In this document: piece by piece, positions 1 through 11,821 of the stretch
How the letters are laid out: each line of letters begins with the position of its first letter
How positions within the stretch are numbered: the stretch's first letter is position 1
NCBI GenBank assembly: GCA_030533445.1
Contig: CM060065.1
Location: 48,795,964 to 48,859,963, forward strand
Origin: Cyprinodon diabolis
Lineage: Eukaryota > Chordata > Actinopteri > Cyprinodontiformes > Cyprinodontidae
Direction of reading: 5' to 3'
Length of the DNA: 64,000 nucleotides
The notes under the pieces: generated by a model
Told to the model about the DNA's origin: nothing
What the model saw: the letters and a program-made list of their open reading frames with translations, nothing else
Databases searched by the model: none
Made by a program: the position numbers and the translations under genes

Positions 1-1180
1 TGGGATCCCTGTGGTTTGTCTGTTATTCTGGAGTGAGTGAGCTTCCTGTCACAGAAATGATCTTTGCTGGTGGCTCGACCGACCAATGTTGCTGCACACC
101 TGAGAACATTTCTCAAGCAAGGTAATAAATATAAGAAGGCAAAGGATCATCTCTCTTTGCTGGATGGTATTCTAGCCAAAGACCTAAAGCAGGAATATCT
201 TTTTTGTTGAATCTGTCTTCTTATGAATCTCTTTAACTTGGACTCTGTATCGTTCCACACAACCGGTTTGTCTCCGATCGCCTTGAATAAAGGTCTTAAC
301 TGTGTGCATCAGTTCTCAGTTTTCATCACCTGCCCGCCAGCACATTGTCTCTTCCAAGTACCAACGCTCTGGTGTCTCACTCACACTCAGCTGGACCTCT
401 GGGGTACAATCTTCAAAGCGTGCTGATTTAAATTCTCACTGATCCAAGCAACCTGTCCTTCATCACTCTAGGAAGCCAAATCAGATCTACTGACTTCCTG
501 CAGTTCTCTGCTTCTAGATTATTGTTTGTTTTTAATAAATAAAATGCTAAAACTCCCTGGTTTTCCATTTGATTCTGCTTGTGGGTCAAAAAACCTATAA
601 GCTAACATGACAGTTTCCAACACAGTTTGTTTGTTTCCGCTGTGTAAGAAGATCCATACAACATAAAAAACCTTCCACTAAACAATGATGCAGGCCTTGG
701 ACTGTCCTTGAATGAACTATAGATGTAATATAATGGAAGTATTCAGAGCAAATTATTAGGTCTGTATTAATACACCAACGCTGCACTATGTATCCTTCAG
801 TCTTATTACAATTTTTAAAACGTATAATGTATTTTAAACAAAAATATTAAATGTATCAATTTTGATATATCAAATGCTGCATTTTCTCTGAAAAAAAAAG
901 ATTTTGCACTTTGTTAAAAGTATTATTTTATTGCAACTTATGCTTAATTCTATTTATATACATACATTTGTGTGAATCACCTTATAACCCAAAACTTGCT
1001 TTGTATTTGTAAAATACAACTTGGTAATAAAGCTTTTCCCAATTCTAATTGTGATGACCATTTATGATTAACTTAATCTTTAATTTTTTATTATTCATAC
1101 ACATGGTAAAGTTTAGATTTCAATGTCAACTTTCAGCTTATGCAACAGGTTTTCTGAAAAGAGGAAATATCCATCTTATT
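1..1180. other. Plain AT-rich stretch, possible 3' UTR of an upstream + strand gene
   Basis: No coding exon or known repeat is recognised here. AATAAA-type signals occur near 535 and near 1025, so part of this stretch could be the 3' untranslated end of a + strand gene lying to the left of the window. That is inference from poly(A)-like signals only. Confidence 0.25.
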
Positions 1181-1352
1181 GGCGGTCCCACCAGAGACCT
1201 GACGTGAATCCCAAACGATAACCTGACTCCGCCAGATGGATTTGCTCCGCATATCCATCTGGAAACCTTCCGTTGAAGTAATTTTGGGAAGGAGTGAAAA
1301 TACTGGTTAGCTGATTGGCCTATGTTGGTGATAGACGGGCCAAATAAACCAA

Positions 1353-1595
1353 TCAGATCAACAAAGCATATGACGTACTAACAGCCAGGCTACTCTTGCC
1401 GAAACCAGACGGGAGAAGAGCAAAAACGTCTTTTCCTCTGAGAAAAGCCTCCAGAGCAGTGTTTTGCTCTTCTTTCAGTGAAGAAATACTCAGTAATTCC
1501 GATAAAACTTGGTCGATAGCCACGCTAACGCTAGTTTCATCGGCTGAAGCCGCCATGTTCTTTAGACTGAACTGTCGCGCTTCTCGTTGCGTCAC
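1353..1595 (-). pseudogene. N-terminal fragment of a RecQ-like DNA helicase carried in a repeat
   Basis: An 80-codon minus-strand frame opens with ATG and reads through a segment typical of the start of a RecQ-type superfamily 2 helicase. It contains a KEEQ..AL..FL.GKDVFALLPSGFGKS block, in which the last residues are a Walker A ATP-binding loop (PSGFGKS, about residues 62-68). The frame then leaves the family and stops at once, so motifs Ia to VI are absent and no ATPase could be made. Similar helicase-like genes are repeated in many teleost genomes, often inside mobile DNA. The flanking sequence (about 1180-1740) shares a CCGTTGAAG-type motif near both ends in opposite orientation, which suggests a transposon. 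No function is likely; the family call is fairly safe, the transposon class unknown. Confidence 0.5.
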
Positions 1596-1735
1596 ACCTC
1601 AACCCGCCTCAAAGCCAACGCTGATTGGACGTTCGTTTGGTGAACGGCTCCAAATTTTCTTCAACGGAGAGTCTCTAGACTGATTAGCGAGTGAAACCTT
1701 GAAAGCTCGCGAGATCAGGATGGTCTCACGAGGCT

Positions 1736-1952
1736 AGGTAAACGAGACAGTTTGCCAGTGAAATGATTATTTTTACTCTTAAAACAAGATAATTAGATAT
1801 CATGCACTTGAAATAAGACAATGCAATTGTTTTTTCTAATTTTAAGTGTAAATTGTCTCGTTCGATTGGCAAAATGTCTCTTTTACCTCCTCAAACCAAG
1901 AACAAATGCACTTATTTTGAGAAAAAACAACTTATACAGATTTAGATTTTTC
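1736..1952. mobile_element. Truncated copy of the CACTGCAAAAA MITE family
   Basis: The block with 'tttgccagtg', 'cacttgaaataagacaatg' and 'tggcaaaatgtctctttta' matches the interior of the MITE defined precisely at 14135-14425. Terminal repeats are missing on the left and degraded on the right. Confidence 0.55.
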
Positions 1953-4690
1953 GGATGGACCTGAGAATTAGATTGACGGTTGAAATGTACTCTAACAAAC
2001 AGCACAGTTTCGGCATGATTTATATGAAATATAAGGAAATTTAAAAAGGAACAAACATGTGACAAATATCAGGTGTTCCTCAGGTATTTGCTCTTTCAGG
2101 AGTCAGGAGGTCTTTTCATTAAGTGAGCTTCCAGTGTTTGTTATGAGCAGTGTGCAGAATCAGCCAAAGATAAACCGTTTTCACACCTATGTTTGCAGTC
2201 CTCCCTTTGGCTTAAACAGCTTTCAGCCAAACAATGGTGTTGCATTTAGAACCATATTTATCATACAAATGTTGTCTCATAATAATAACATTTACCATTA
2301 TTAATACAGTTCATAAGCTTTTTGTCCTGAATAAACAATCCGTGCAACTTTTTATATGGAGCTGCTAAACAATTTGTCCCTTTATCAGAGTGTATGCTGA
2401 GTTTTTTTAATTGCATATCCATCACAGTTGTAGACCAATCATTGCATACCAGCGCGATTCACTGAACATCATTTTATTTTTCAAAATTGAATACATTTAG
2501 CTATGGACACAATTAAACAATAAAGGAAATATTACTTTAATTTACCTTAATTATACACTTTTTTAAAGACTTTACAGCCTGTCTTCTTTCATTTTGATTT
2601 GATCGTCAGTTGAGAGTGTTGACTAATGTGAAATATGAATAATGACCCCTGATCAAACCAAGAAAAGGCTGAGAGACTTTTTGAATTATAACCACATTTC
2701 CAATGAAAAGATAGTGAGTGGGAATTAGAAAACCCCTTTAAGTCACTAGTTGTGAAAGTGTGTACAAAATATCCCTCTAGCAGTTTCAAACTGTTGCACT
2801 GTTGGTATGAAAATCCTCTGGTAAATAACTTAATACTCAGACGTGAAACGACCGTAACATGGACGACGTTATGCCAAGCGTTCATTCTGTCTGAATGCGG
2901 TGGATCTTCCTGTGGTTTATGTTATATTTAATTTCCCGCTGAATGAACGCTTTGTTAGTTTTTTAAATTTGAGGGGAAAGCTTGTCTTTTACACACACCA
3001 ATAAACTTTGTGGAATTCCTCTTTGGCCGACAATGAGTGGCGGTTTAAAGCGAATTGAAATCACAAAGTCTGCAGGGGGGGGCATGCATGTGGAAAGATG
3101 CTGTCCATTAGCTGTCAACAATGACCAGTGGGTTTACCCTCCCATGGGACTAGTAACCAAGGCATCGTCTCATCCCGAGTCTGGCTTAGAGATCACACAG
3201 GCCCCATTGTCTCAAGAAGCCTGGAGTCTTATTGTAGAGGTGCCTCTGTGAAAGGACGAGCCTTCACGTCCGCGATCTCCTAAAGAAAGGCCTTTCTCCT
3301 GGCCAAGGCCTGGACAACTGTAAAGAGATGAACTTGGGGGAACACGGAGAGGGTATGGACTAGATTTGGAATGGGGCTCTCCCTCATCCAGGGTTGACCT
3401 CCCTTCTCCACCTCAGTTTAATAAAGCTCGGGCCTTGGTCATTATTTTGGGCAGATGGAGATGGGGGCACCCTGTGAAAGGAATTGGTGTCACTCCTGAG
3501 GAGAGGATGGTAGGGATGACAGAGAAGAAAAAGCAAATCAGAGAAAAGATCAAAAGCAGAAGCTCTCCTTTCACTCGCCTGAAAGCACTAAAGAGGATAA
3601 GGAGCGATCGGGCCTGGGGTCTCCTGTCCTCACTGGCAATTAGACTCAGCTGATGGAGAGAAAAGCGTGAATGGCAGGGTTCAAGGCCCTCTCTAGGACT
3701 CCCACAACGGGAAGGAGTTTTTTCCCCAACGCCTCCTTTATCTTCTTTTCCTTTCAGAGTGTCAGAAATGCAGCTGAAATATCTCTCCAAAAAGACGGCA
3801 CAATCCCCAATGCCAAACCCTAATCACGGTGGCTGATGAGATTGAGAGGGGGAGGGGGGCAGTTGAGAAAAAAAAACACATTCTTTTCACAATTCATCTT
3901 AACACTTTTATATGAAGGGGGGGGCACAGTAGGTTTATATGTGCTAATTAAATTGTACAAATTAGGGTTTATACTTTCATGGAAGAAAGAAACACATTAA
4001 ATCATCAGTGCAATGTTTAATTACCTGTACCTTAAATATTTAGAGCTGTAGAAAACCCATTAATAAGAATTTATTTTCATATACATACAATTCAAACTCA
4101 TATGTATTAAGCTAACAAGATGACTGAGTATATTAGCACATATCCATCAGTAGGCCTACTCAAACATATCTTATACTGCAAATCTCAATGGGTGGCTTCG
4201 AGCTCTTTATCCGATATAAAATTCATTTTAAAAGGCTACAGCCACATCAACCAGTCCCTCAGGAACCTATTACCATCCTCTGCATATGCAGGAGTATCAA
4301 AAGGCTGTCGTTCAAACTCACGTAGGGACCCAAGCTGTTTGATACAACTTTAACAGCTTGTCATGTGAGGCACATTGGGGATTTTCATTACACAGGTCAT
4401 CGGAGAATGAAGAATTTCAGAAGATAGGAGTTCAGACTCATTACGTTGGAAAAAAGAAAGACTAAGTCAGTCATTTGTTTTATTTAGAGAAACATGAAAC
4501 TAGCCGAGGTTTATCGTAGTAAAAAACGGTCCAATACAAATATCAGACAAAATGGACAAAAGATCTTTGGGGGATTAGACACAAAGTTTACAGACTAGGC
4601 TGGTCTGCAGAGTCCTCCCTTTAGAGGTTTATTTAGGCTGAGCAGTGCAGACCCCAACCCATAATCCTCTTTCAGACACACCTGTAGAGG
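1953..4690. other. Intergenic stretch with no recognised gene
   Basis: No exon, repeat family or RNA gene is recognised. The part from about 2950 to 3860 is less AT-rich than its surroundings and contains G-runs. Open frames there (for example 3413-3790 on the minus strand) show no domain and have low-complexity composition, so I do not call them genes. Confidence 0.4.
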
Positions 4691-4694
4691 AGAG

Positions 4695-4702
4695 TATAAA
4701 TA
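4695..4702 (+). promoter_or_regulatory. TATA box of the hatching-enzyme gene
   Basis: TATAAATA lies 95 bases upstream of the HCE start codon, in a setting that would place transcription start near 4725-4735 and give a 5' leader of about 65 bases. Strong TATA promoters fit a gene made in a burst by hatching-gland cells. Confidence 0.65.
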
Positions 4703-4796
4703 TCCTGAGCTGAACAGAGCCAGACATCAAGCTTCAAGGAGTCTCTCCACAGCAGTTCTCTCTAGAAGCTCCTGAGTCTTTGAGTCGAACCCGAAG

Positions 4797-5594
4797 ATGA
4801 TTTCCTCCACCAGCCTCCTCCTGCTGCTCCTGCTCGGCCTCTCTCGGGCTCTTCCTGTTGAAGAGGAAGGACCCCAGGAAGAGGAAACACAAGAAGGAGA
4901 AGACACTCTGGACTTGACCACCAGAATTTTGAGCACCAACAACGGCTCCGAAGAAATGCTGCTGGGAGGAGACATACTGGTTCCCAAAGACAGGAACGCA
5001 ATGAAGTGCTGGTACAACAGCTGCCAATGGGGAAAAGCCTCCAATGGCTATGTGGTGATTCCTTATGTAATTGGGAGGGAGTTCACCAGTAATGAAAGGG
5101 GGACCATCGAGGGCGCCATGAGGGCCTTCGCCAGTAATACCTGCATCCGCTTCGTGCAACGTAGCAATGAACTTGACTTCATCAGCATTGTAAGCAAACA
5201 GGGCTGCTGGTCTGAGCTGGGCAGAACCGGAGGCATGCAGGAGCTCTCACTCAACAGGGGGGGCTGCGTGTACGGCGGAGTGGTCCAACACGAGCTCATC
5301 CACGCTCTGGGCTTCAATCACGAGCAGACCCGGAGCGACCGCGACAATTACGTAAGGATCAACTGGCAGAACATCATCCAGGAGTCCGCCTACAACTTCC
5401 AGAAGCAAGACACCAACAACCTGAACACTCCCTATGACTACTCCTCCATTATGCACTATGGAAGAGACGCCTTTGCTGTGGCCCCCGGGAGGGAGACCAT
5501 CACCCCTATCCCCAATCCCAACGTCCAGATCGGCCAGAGGCAGGGCATGTCCTCCTGGGACATCAGAAGGATCAACCTGCTCTACAGATGCTAA
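4797..5594 (+). CDS. hce: High choriolytic enzyme (hatching enzyme), astacin metalloprotease
   Basis: This 265-residue protein is a secreted zinc protease of the astacin family, of the type that swells and digests the egg envelope (chorion) at hatching. Residues 1-19 form a signal peptide with a poly-Leu core. An acidic propeptide follows; its GGD near residues 57-59 fits the aspartate switch that holds astacins inactive. The mature enzyme probably begins near residue 67 (NAMKC). The zinc site HELIHALGFNHE (residues 165-176) has all three histidines and the catalytic Glu, and the Met-turn SIMHY is at 217-221. Six cysteines (71, 76, 116, 137, 157, 265) include the extra N-terminal pair typical of fish hatching enzymes. 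The gene is a single exon, as known for HCE in many advanced teleosts. It has its own TATA box and poly(A) signal and no paralog in the window. Nothing in it is broken. A related nephrosin-like astacin is less likely. Confidence 0.93.
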   Translation: MISSTSLLLLLLLGLSRALPVEEEGPQEEETQEGEDTLDLTTRILSTNNGSEEMLLGGDILVPKDRNAMKCWYNSCQWGKASNGYVVIPYVIGREFTSNERGTIEGAMRAFASNTCIRFVQRSNELDFISIVSKQGCWSELGRTGGMQELSLNRGGCVYGGVVQHELIHALGFNHEQTRSDRDNYVRINWQNIIQESAYNFQKQDTNNLNTPYDYSSIMHYGRDAFAVAPGRETITPIPNPNVQIGQRQGMSSWDIRRINLLYRC

Positions 5595-5677
5595 AAACTC
5601 TCCTTCTCCTAGAAGTGAGAACTTCAACTTCAGAAATAATGAATTTAAAAAATAATTGATGACAAATTTGAAATCCT

Positions 5678-5683
5678 AATAAA
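5678..5683 (+). terminator. Poly(A) signal of the hatching-enzyme gene
   Basis: AATAAA lies 84 bases after the HCE stop codon, giving a very short 3' UTR. A TGTGTTTT-like GU-rich stretch follows at about 5704, as expected downstream of a cleavage site. Confidence 0.6.
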
Positions 5684-5699
5684 CTAAGCGCAGCAATTT

Positions 5700-6517
5700 A
5701 TGCTTGTGTTTTATTCCATTTCCGACCACAGCAGAAAAACGGCTGACCAGAATCTCTGATTGTTAATAACTTACTAAACCTCCTATGTTCACAAGTTTTG
5801 GAAAAGATGCACAGTTCTAAACATATTGATATTAAAGTGCGGAAACTACGTATGAGGAGGAAATGACATTGCTAATTTTTACCAGACTGAGCAAACGTTT
5901 GATGCAGAAAAGACAGTTTAATGTCTAAAGGCTGTAGGATAGAGTAGAAATCACTTCTTGACGCCTGAACGTCAGCCCTAACCCCTAAATCCCTCAATCA
6001 CTATATAGAGCGGGGACTATATAGTGGACTTTATTGCTAACTCAGTTAACTGACCGTTCAGACAGATGATAACTGCTTTTTGCTCCCCGTTTGTCACATA
6101 ACTCCTCCTCCACTCCGCGTTGCCTGCGCCATCTTTGTTATTAGTCACTGCTGTCAGGTAGCGACAGCCTATGGGCCGCTGTGACATAAAATCCCATAAT
6201 GCTTTGCGAGGAGAGCTCTCCGCGCAAAGCATTCTGGGTTATATCTGGCTCTTCTGGGGCTTTTCTTTTCTTCTCATACACTTCATAGTAACTTTTTCTC
6301 TTACGACCCTCCGCCTTTTTCAAAGAACTGTGGTAAGAAAGGTGAGCTTCGATAACTGAAGTGCGCATGCGCAGAAAAAGATAGCTAACGGGATGAGCAC
6401 GTTGGACGGCCTTAAGTAAACACATCACCAGAATGATTGACAATTAGGAGGACCACTTATTTTTGATGATCCACCAGGAAAAAGATAATCCTCCACGGAT
6501 GCTAATTAAAGTAGCTA
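5700..6517. other. Intergenic DNA with a possible decayed MITE
   Basis: The stretch from about 5960 to 6400 contains 'cactatatag' and 'ctatatagtg' motifs and a self-complementary GAGAGCTCTC core near 6210, features seen in teleost miniature transposons. Ends and target duplication could not be fixed. No gene is seen. Confidence 0.3.
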
Positions 6518-6813
6518 GCATCCATCCATCCATCCATTATCTGATACGCTTGTCCCAAGTGGGTGCTGGTGCCTATCTCCAGCAGTCAATTGACGAGAGG
6601 CGGGGTACACCATGGACAGGTCGCCAGTCCAACGCAGGGCAACACAGTCATGTTTTTGGACTGCTGGAGGAAGCCGGAGTAACCCGAGAGAACCCATGCA
6701 TGCTCAGAGAGAACATGCAAACTCCATTCAGAAAGACCCCGGGCCGGAAATTGATCCCAGAACCTTCTTGCTGAAAGGCAGCAGTGCTACCCACTGCGCC
6801 ACTGAACAGCCCT
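6518..6813 (-). mobile_element. tRNA-headed SINE-like repeat
   Basis: Read on the minus strand the element begins with a tRNA-like internal promoter: an A-box-like TGGCGCAGTGGGTAGCA and a degraded B box, and it ends in a (CCAT)n-type tail at 6518-6537. The same family occurs at 63364-63685 with a perfect B box and, decayed and split, around 36650-37250. Confidence 0.6.
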
Positions 6814-7765
6814 ATTTGTAGCTAGCAGGTTTACATTATTTTTTTTTTAAAAAGAAAACTGTTCCAGGGATGACTGCACATCCACATGAACTGCAAGTAC
6901 AAAAAATGAGGGAGATTTACAAACGTAAGAACTTTGCGAACAGGCTATCTCCTAGCCTATTGCTACTCCTGGATCTCTATTTTAAAGGAACAAGCTAAAA
7001 AATGTGCATCTGGTACCATTAAAATAAAAAATAAAAACTTCATAGTGTATATTTAACTTCTATTATTGCAACTGATGCTATGTTATCTTTTATAAATATA
7101 TCAAAAAATTCATTAGCTTTTTCAAAATTTCATTTTTGGGGTTATTTAGAAACCTCAGAGCATCTTGTTTAGAATAGCAATTTACAAATATCAACAAACT
7201 CCAAGATCGGTGTTTTTTGCTAGCTGATGAAATGATTAAATGTTTGATGAAACATCAAACTCTGTCAGCTAATCATAAATGAAGCACAGTGTATTATGGT
7301 AAAAATCTATTCTTTGCTGAAGGTTTGCAAGTATTTCTCCAAACATCGTTTTCTAATCTTAAAACTTTGAAATAACTTGAAACAAAACATGAAATTGGCA
7401 GTGTTGAAAATCACTCCGCTGTACTTAATGCATTTTTCATTGCGTTCACATCTGGATCTTACAAAAATCTTGGAAATGCTAATTGAAAATAAAAGCAGAA
7501 ACAGCCATGAGGCTATTGTAAGATGATTTGGCACACTCATCATTGCATCTCCCCTGTCACAGAGCTGCTGGCGGTTGACCGCCTCAGGCTATTCTGGATG
7601 TAAGACTTTGATGTCAGCCGGCTCCAGGACAGCACAGCCGTCCCACAGGCTCTGGGCAGCAACACCACCTGCACACACTATGGCTTTAATTTTCTTGGAC
7701 CTGGAGTCCTTAGAGGATTGTTGACAACCAATTAATGACTGATGAGGAGACACAAGGTGAAGGAA

Positions 7766-7796
<31 letters not shown>

Positions 7797-8261
7797 AAGA
7801 CCAGTAAGGTCTGGTTAGTAATAATACTGGCAGATACTTGTGCTGATATGCATAAACTTGTTGACTAAACTTTTAGTTTATTCAGTTAGTGAAACATAAC
7901 AGAAAAAAACCTTTTTGAACAATAAAAGCATCATCTTCTATTCAAAGCCACCTGATAACATTACTGATTAAATTCCTCATCACTATTATCACACATCATA
8001 GGCAACAAAATTGTCTTGATGGTTCTGTCTGTTGTTTTGGTATTACTCTACTGAACTCACTTGTAAATTACTTAGTTATATCAATTTGCTATGAATATTA
8101 CCAAATACGAAATTGCCTGTAATTTAATCATAAACATTTGGTTTAATCTTCCTCAGGACCAATACATGTATTAATAAATTTAAATATTTAGGAAGTAAAA
8201 CTACTGTTCTGTTACGCTAAAATCAGGAAATGTCATATTTTGCATTTTTGTAATTAATTAA
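6814..8261. other. AT-rich intergenic stretch
   Basis: Only a short (TA)n microsatellite at about 7768-7797 stands out, plus an (AATT)n-like run near 8251. Between 7540 and 7690 the DNA is more GC-rich, but no frame resembles a known protein. Confidence 0.4.
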
Positions 8262-8695
8262 TTAATTAATTTTACTCTCTTCATCCTCTGACATGGGAGC
8301 TGGCTCGGAGCTCGTCTGCCTGGCTGTGTGTTTCCTGGACGGGGCCGCCTGTGGAGCTGGTTGACAGTTGCCTTTTGTATGTATGCTTCTTTTTCTAGGT
8401 CTGCTTCTGTCTCCTTGAACCCCGGTCGGCCTCAGCAGACGGCCGCTCACACTGAGCCTGGTTCTGCTGGAGGTTTCTTCCTGTTAAAAGGGAGTTTTTC
8501 CTCTCCACTGTCACTACAAGCATGCTTGGTGTGAGGGATTGCTGAAGAGTAAATGAGTTGATGAGGTCAGCAGGTTTTCCTTAGAAAACTTTCAATCAGT
8601 CCGACTGGATAATCTGGTTGAAACGTCTCTTTAAAGTTCCTTGAGATGACGTGTGTTGTGAATTGGCTCTACAGAAATAAACTGAATTGATGGTG
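8262..8695 (+). mobile_element. 3' end of a non-LTR retrotransposon
   Basis: The stretch holds the common teleost LINE tail with 'ttcttcctgttaaaaggg', 'agtttttcctctccactgtc' and 'gtgaattggctctacag', ending in a CTGAATTGA-type tail. No reverse transcriptase is left in this copy, so it is 5' truncated. Confidence 0.55.
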
Positions 8696-9589
8696 ATAAT
8701 ATTAAATGTGTTTTACTGAGGTCATAAAATCTGAGTGACTTACAGTAAATGAGTCGTGGTTTTCCCATAACTACGAGGACTAGAAACTTTACTTTGGACG
8801 ACAAACTCGGATCACACTGGCTTTGCTTACTTAAAGATGTTCCTACGTTTCTCCATATTTATTGACATTTAAACTAACTACATTTGTAGTTCGTCTGACT
8901 TTTTCCTGTATTTTGCTATGTATAATGGTTTTTATTTAACCTGACTGAGTAAAGAAGCAAAGCAGTCCTTGTTTTTTTTATTGATGAGCACATTGGTGTT
9001 CCTAATATTTAAATGTAATGTTAAGCAACGTTATCACATCCAGAAATGTGCATGCTTAGCCTGGAAGGACTGAAATTTCAGGTTATTGTCTTAGCAAGAA
9101 AAAATTGCCTTTATTTTTGGGAGCCAAGTTGCATTAAATCTAATCAGAATTAAATCAGTAGCCAATTTTTAAAAGCTGAACTTAGCAGATAAGGGAACTA
9201 ATTGTTTGGAGGTGGCTTGCAACAGATCCTATTATCAGCTCTTATTATCCACAGAACTATTTTATAATTACAAATCATTTTAAATAGGAAGTGATATTAG
9301 GGAAAACTGAGCTGATCACTGTATTGTTAAGTTTTTCGTCCCAAAAAATATACAAAACTACATTGGTGCAGTTCAACAAAGTACCACAAAATGTTTAAAA
9401 GCTGTTGAAATGAGTTCCAAACTAACGCTAATCTATTAGAAGCATTTTGTCTCAATCACTAGGTACGCATTGTGTGGCTACTTTCTACAGTGAGATGATG
9501 CATTAATGTTTTAGAGTATCAAAACTGTAAAATCTTATATTCAAACCTCCAATTTGGCATTCTAACGATATGCAAGATAAAGAACAAGG
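8696..9589. other. Intergenic stretch, nothing recognised
   Basis: AT-rich sequence with no supported gene, RNA or repeat boundary. Confidence 0.4.
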
Positions 9590-9893
9590 ACCAGAGTTTC
9601 CCTTCCCTGTGTAGAAGCTGTAGTAATGAGGGCGACAGTGACGGTTCAAGCCCCAACTCTGACTTTCAGTGTCGTTGTGTCCTTGGGCAAGACGCTTCAC
9701 CTGCATTGTCTGCTGATGGTGGTCAGAGGGCCCGGTGGCGCCGTGTTCTGTCAGTGAGCCCCAGGGCAGCTGTGGCTACAATGTAGCGTGCCACCACGAG
9801 TGTATGGGTGAAAGAATGTAGTGTAAAGCGCTTTGGTCAAGTCTCCTGACTTGAATAAAGGCGCTATATAAGTACATGCCATTTGCTTTCAAA
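9590..9893 (+). mobile_element. SINE-type repeat
   Basis: A B-box-like GGTTCAAGCCCC lies near 9642. The body has 'ccttgggcaagacgcttcac' and 'ccccagggcagctgtggcta', and the end is 'aaggcgctatataagtacat'; this is a widespread teleost short interspersed repeat. No coding capacity. Confidence 0.6.
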
Positions 9894-11012
9894 ATGTATA
9901 GCAGTGAAGCATTATTTGTGAAATTTAAAAAATATGAAAAGTAAAAAATATTTTTGCATCAGAAGGTGTCTGAACTGTTGCATTTCTATATATAAAAAAT
10001 GATCAGATCATGTTAAGGCTTTTTGCAAGTGGAAAGTTTAACTCTAGGTGGAAATCTCAAACACACCTTTGAAGCTGCTGATGTTATTCTGTAGGTTGGT
10101 CCTGAATCTTCTCCCACCTTATAGAGCAGTAAGGAAAGTCTATTGAGACCAATAAGCTGCAGTTTCTGCGTGCCGCTGTTAGGCCTCTGCCACATCACAT
10201 TAGTCTCGACGTGTGAGCCATGATTTCGCTTGCCAATTGCGTGGCGTCTCGCTGCCTATACATATTAATGCCCAGCCTATAAGTGTCAGATTGAGATGTC
10301 CTTCCGGTGTCCATGACAGCAGGTTATTAATATTGAACACCTAAGTGAACATTTTAACTAGATGAAGAGACATGCAGGTCACTGCGTGTCACATTCCTCA
10401 CACCCTCTGTCTTCTAGGACGATTTAACACTTTTTTTGGCAAAGATTCTAAAAAGAAATATTAGAATCAAATATCTGCTTTAAATAATGATAAGGTATTT
10501 ATAATTAATCTATTTACAGCTGATTTTACTTGTCTCTGTTAAAAAATCACCAAACACCTGTCTCTGATTTAAATTTATTTTTTTTTTTCTCAGAATAGCA
10601 ACGTCTGAACCAGTGCACCCCCCCATCGCTGGGTGTGGCTGCTGTTCATCATAGCTGGTTTAGGGTATTCTTCTTAAGCAAGGAACCGGAGGCTATCTGG
10701 CTGCAGCGTTTGATAGGATGCTGGCTGCAGGCGCCTCGTCACGGTAGCTGAGAAGAGGTCGCCGGGGTCCTCCCTCTTGTGGCGACGCCCAGGGGCCGTC
10801 AGCGCAGCAGGGATCCCGGGTGGCGGCGAGGTCTTGCGCAGAGCCGCGCTTCGCTTCATGAAAGCCTAATGAAGAGTTGGGGGTGGGTTTGTGAAAGTGT
10901 GCTGCTATACGCCCACAATCCTGCAGCACGGGAGCAAAGAGAGGATAAATGCTGCGAGCAGGAGGACAGTTAGAGATGCAGCTCAGGAGAAATGAACCGA
11001 TTTGATGCATGC
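9894..11012. other. Region 3' of mctp2, with a small GC-rich islet
   Basis: Mostly AT-rich, with no recognised exon. A CpG- and GC-rich islet lies at about 10690-10870. It carries overlapping short open frames on both strands without known motifs, so coding is not claimed. Confidence 0.35.
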
Positions 11013-11700
11013 ATTTATTGCTGCAAGGGCCATAGGACACATTTTCTATATGAGCAGTAGTCATTAATAAATAAGGTCTTACAGGAAAGCCGACGGAATA
11101 AAAGAATAAAAAAGATAAAGATTCCAAGTGGTACAAAACTTAAAACTAAATCCAGGCACTTATCTTTGTGTGTAAAAGAGTCGTATTAACACAATTAAAT
11201 AAACTTAGTGAATACATATATAATAAATTAAGTTAGAAATATAAGAAACTTAATGCATATCAGCTTCTATATAAAAGCTTTGATTTAGAAAATGACTTAT
11301 TTGTTTCTAAAACACAAACATTCACATTCATCCCAGAAATTGCATTGTTTCTTTTTTAGATGGGAAAATAATCCATCCATAAAAGTGTCATTAGGTTCCA
11401 ACAATAAAACTTACAGCAGCTTCCAACTGATCTTTTTTTCCTTTTTTCTAAAGTAAACCATACTGTACATACAATAGTACACCTATATTCACGATAAATA
11501 CTACTATAAGCTGCTCCAGAAATAAACAAACAGAAACATTCAGAGACTGAGATGATTCTGCCGAGCGCTCGGCGAGGTCCTCTTTGGTTGAGAAGCGCCG
11601 GCCGATCCGAGCCTGGAGAGCCGTACATACTGAACATCCTGCAGCCGATACGAAGGTCAGCCCCTTCCTCAGACAGACACGCCATCCTCTACAGGGTGGT

Positions 11701-11706
11701 TTTATT
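11701..11706 (-). terminator. Candidate poly(A) signal of mctp2
   Basis: Read on the minus strand this is AATAAA, about 70 bases after the mctp2 stop codon. A second candidate lies at 11013-11018. Sequence alone cannot say which is used. Confidence 0.35.
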
Positions 11707-11773
11707 TAATAAGCCCAGAACACAGCCGCATCAGGAACCAGCGTGAGAAACAATCCTCCATCGGCAACCTTTT

Positions 11774-11821
11774 CTACTGGATCTTCTTCTTCCGACTACT
11801 TTTGCCCTCTCTGTACTGAAC
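11774..11821 (-). CDS. mctp2: mctp2 last coding exon
   Basis: 48 bases with stop, acceptor GATTTCCTGCAG. It encodes [15 protein letters not shown] and TAG. The basic tail fits the end of MCTP2. Confidence 0.92.
   Translation of the reverse strand, partial: VQYREGKSSRKKKIQ

Noticed and set aside
3413..3790. 125-codon minus-strand open frame
   Set aside because: No domain, no splice or promoter context, and low-complexity composition.
7540..7690. Possible exon with a GTGTGTGCAG acceptor on the minus strand
   Set aside because: An open run of about 45 codons has no recognisable protein similarity and no matching donor or neighbouring exon.
10693..11136. 147-codon minus-strand open frame downstream of mctp2
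   Set aside because: Lies in the 3' flank or UTR of mctp2, has no motif, and owes its length to a GC-rich patch.
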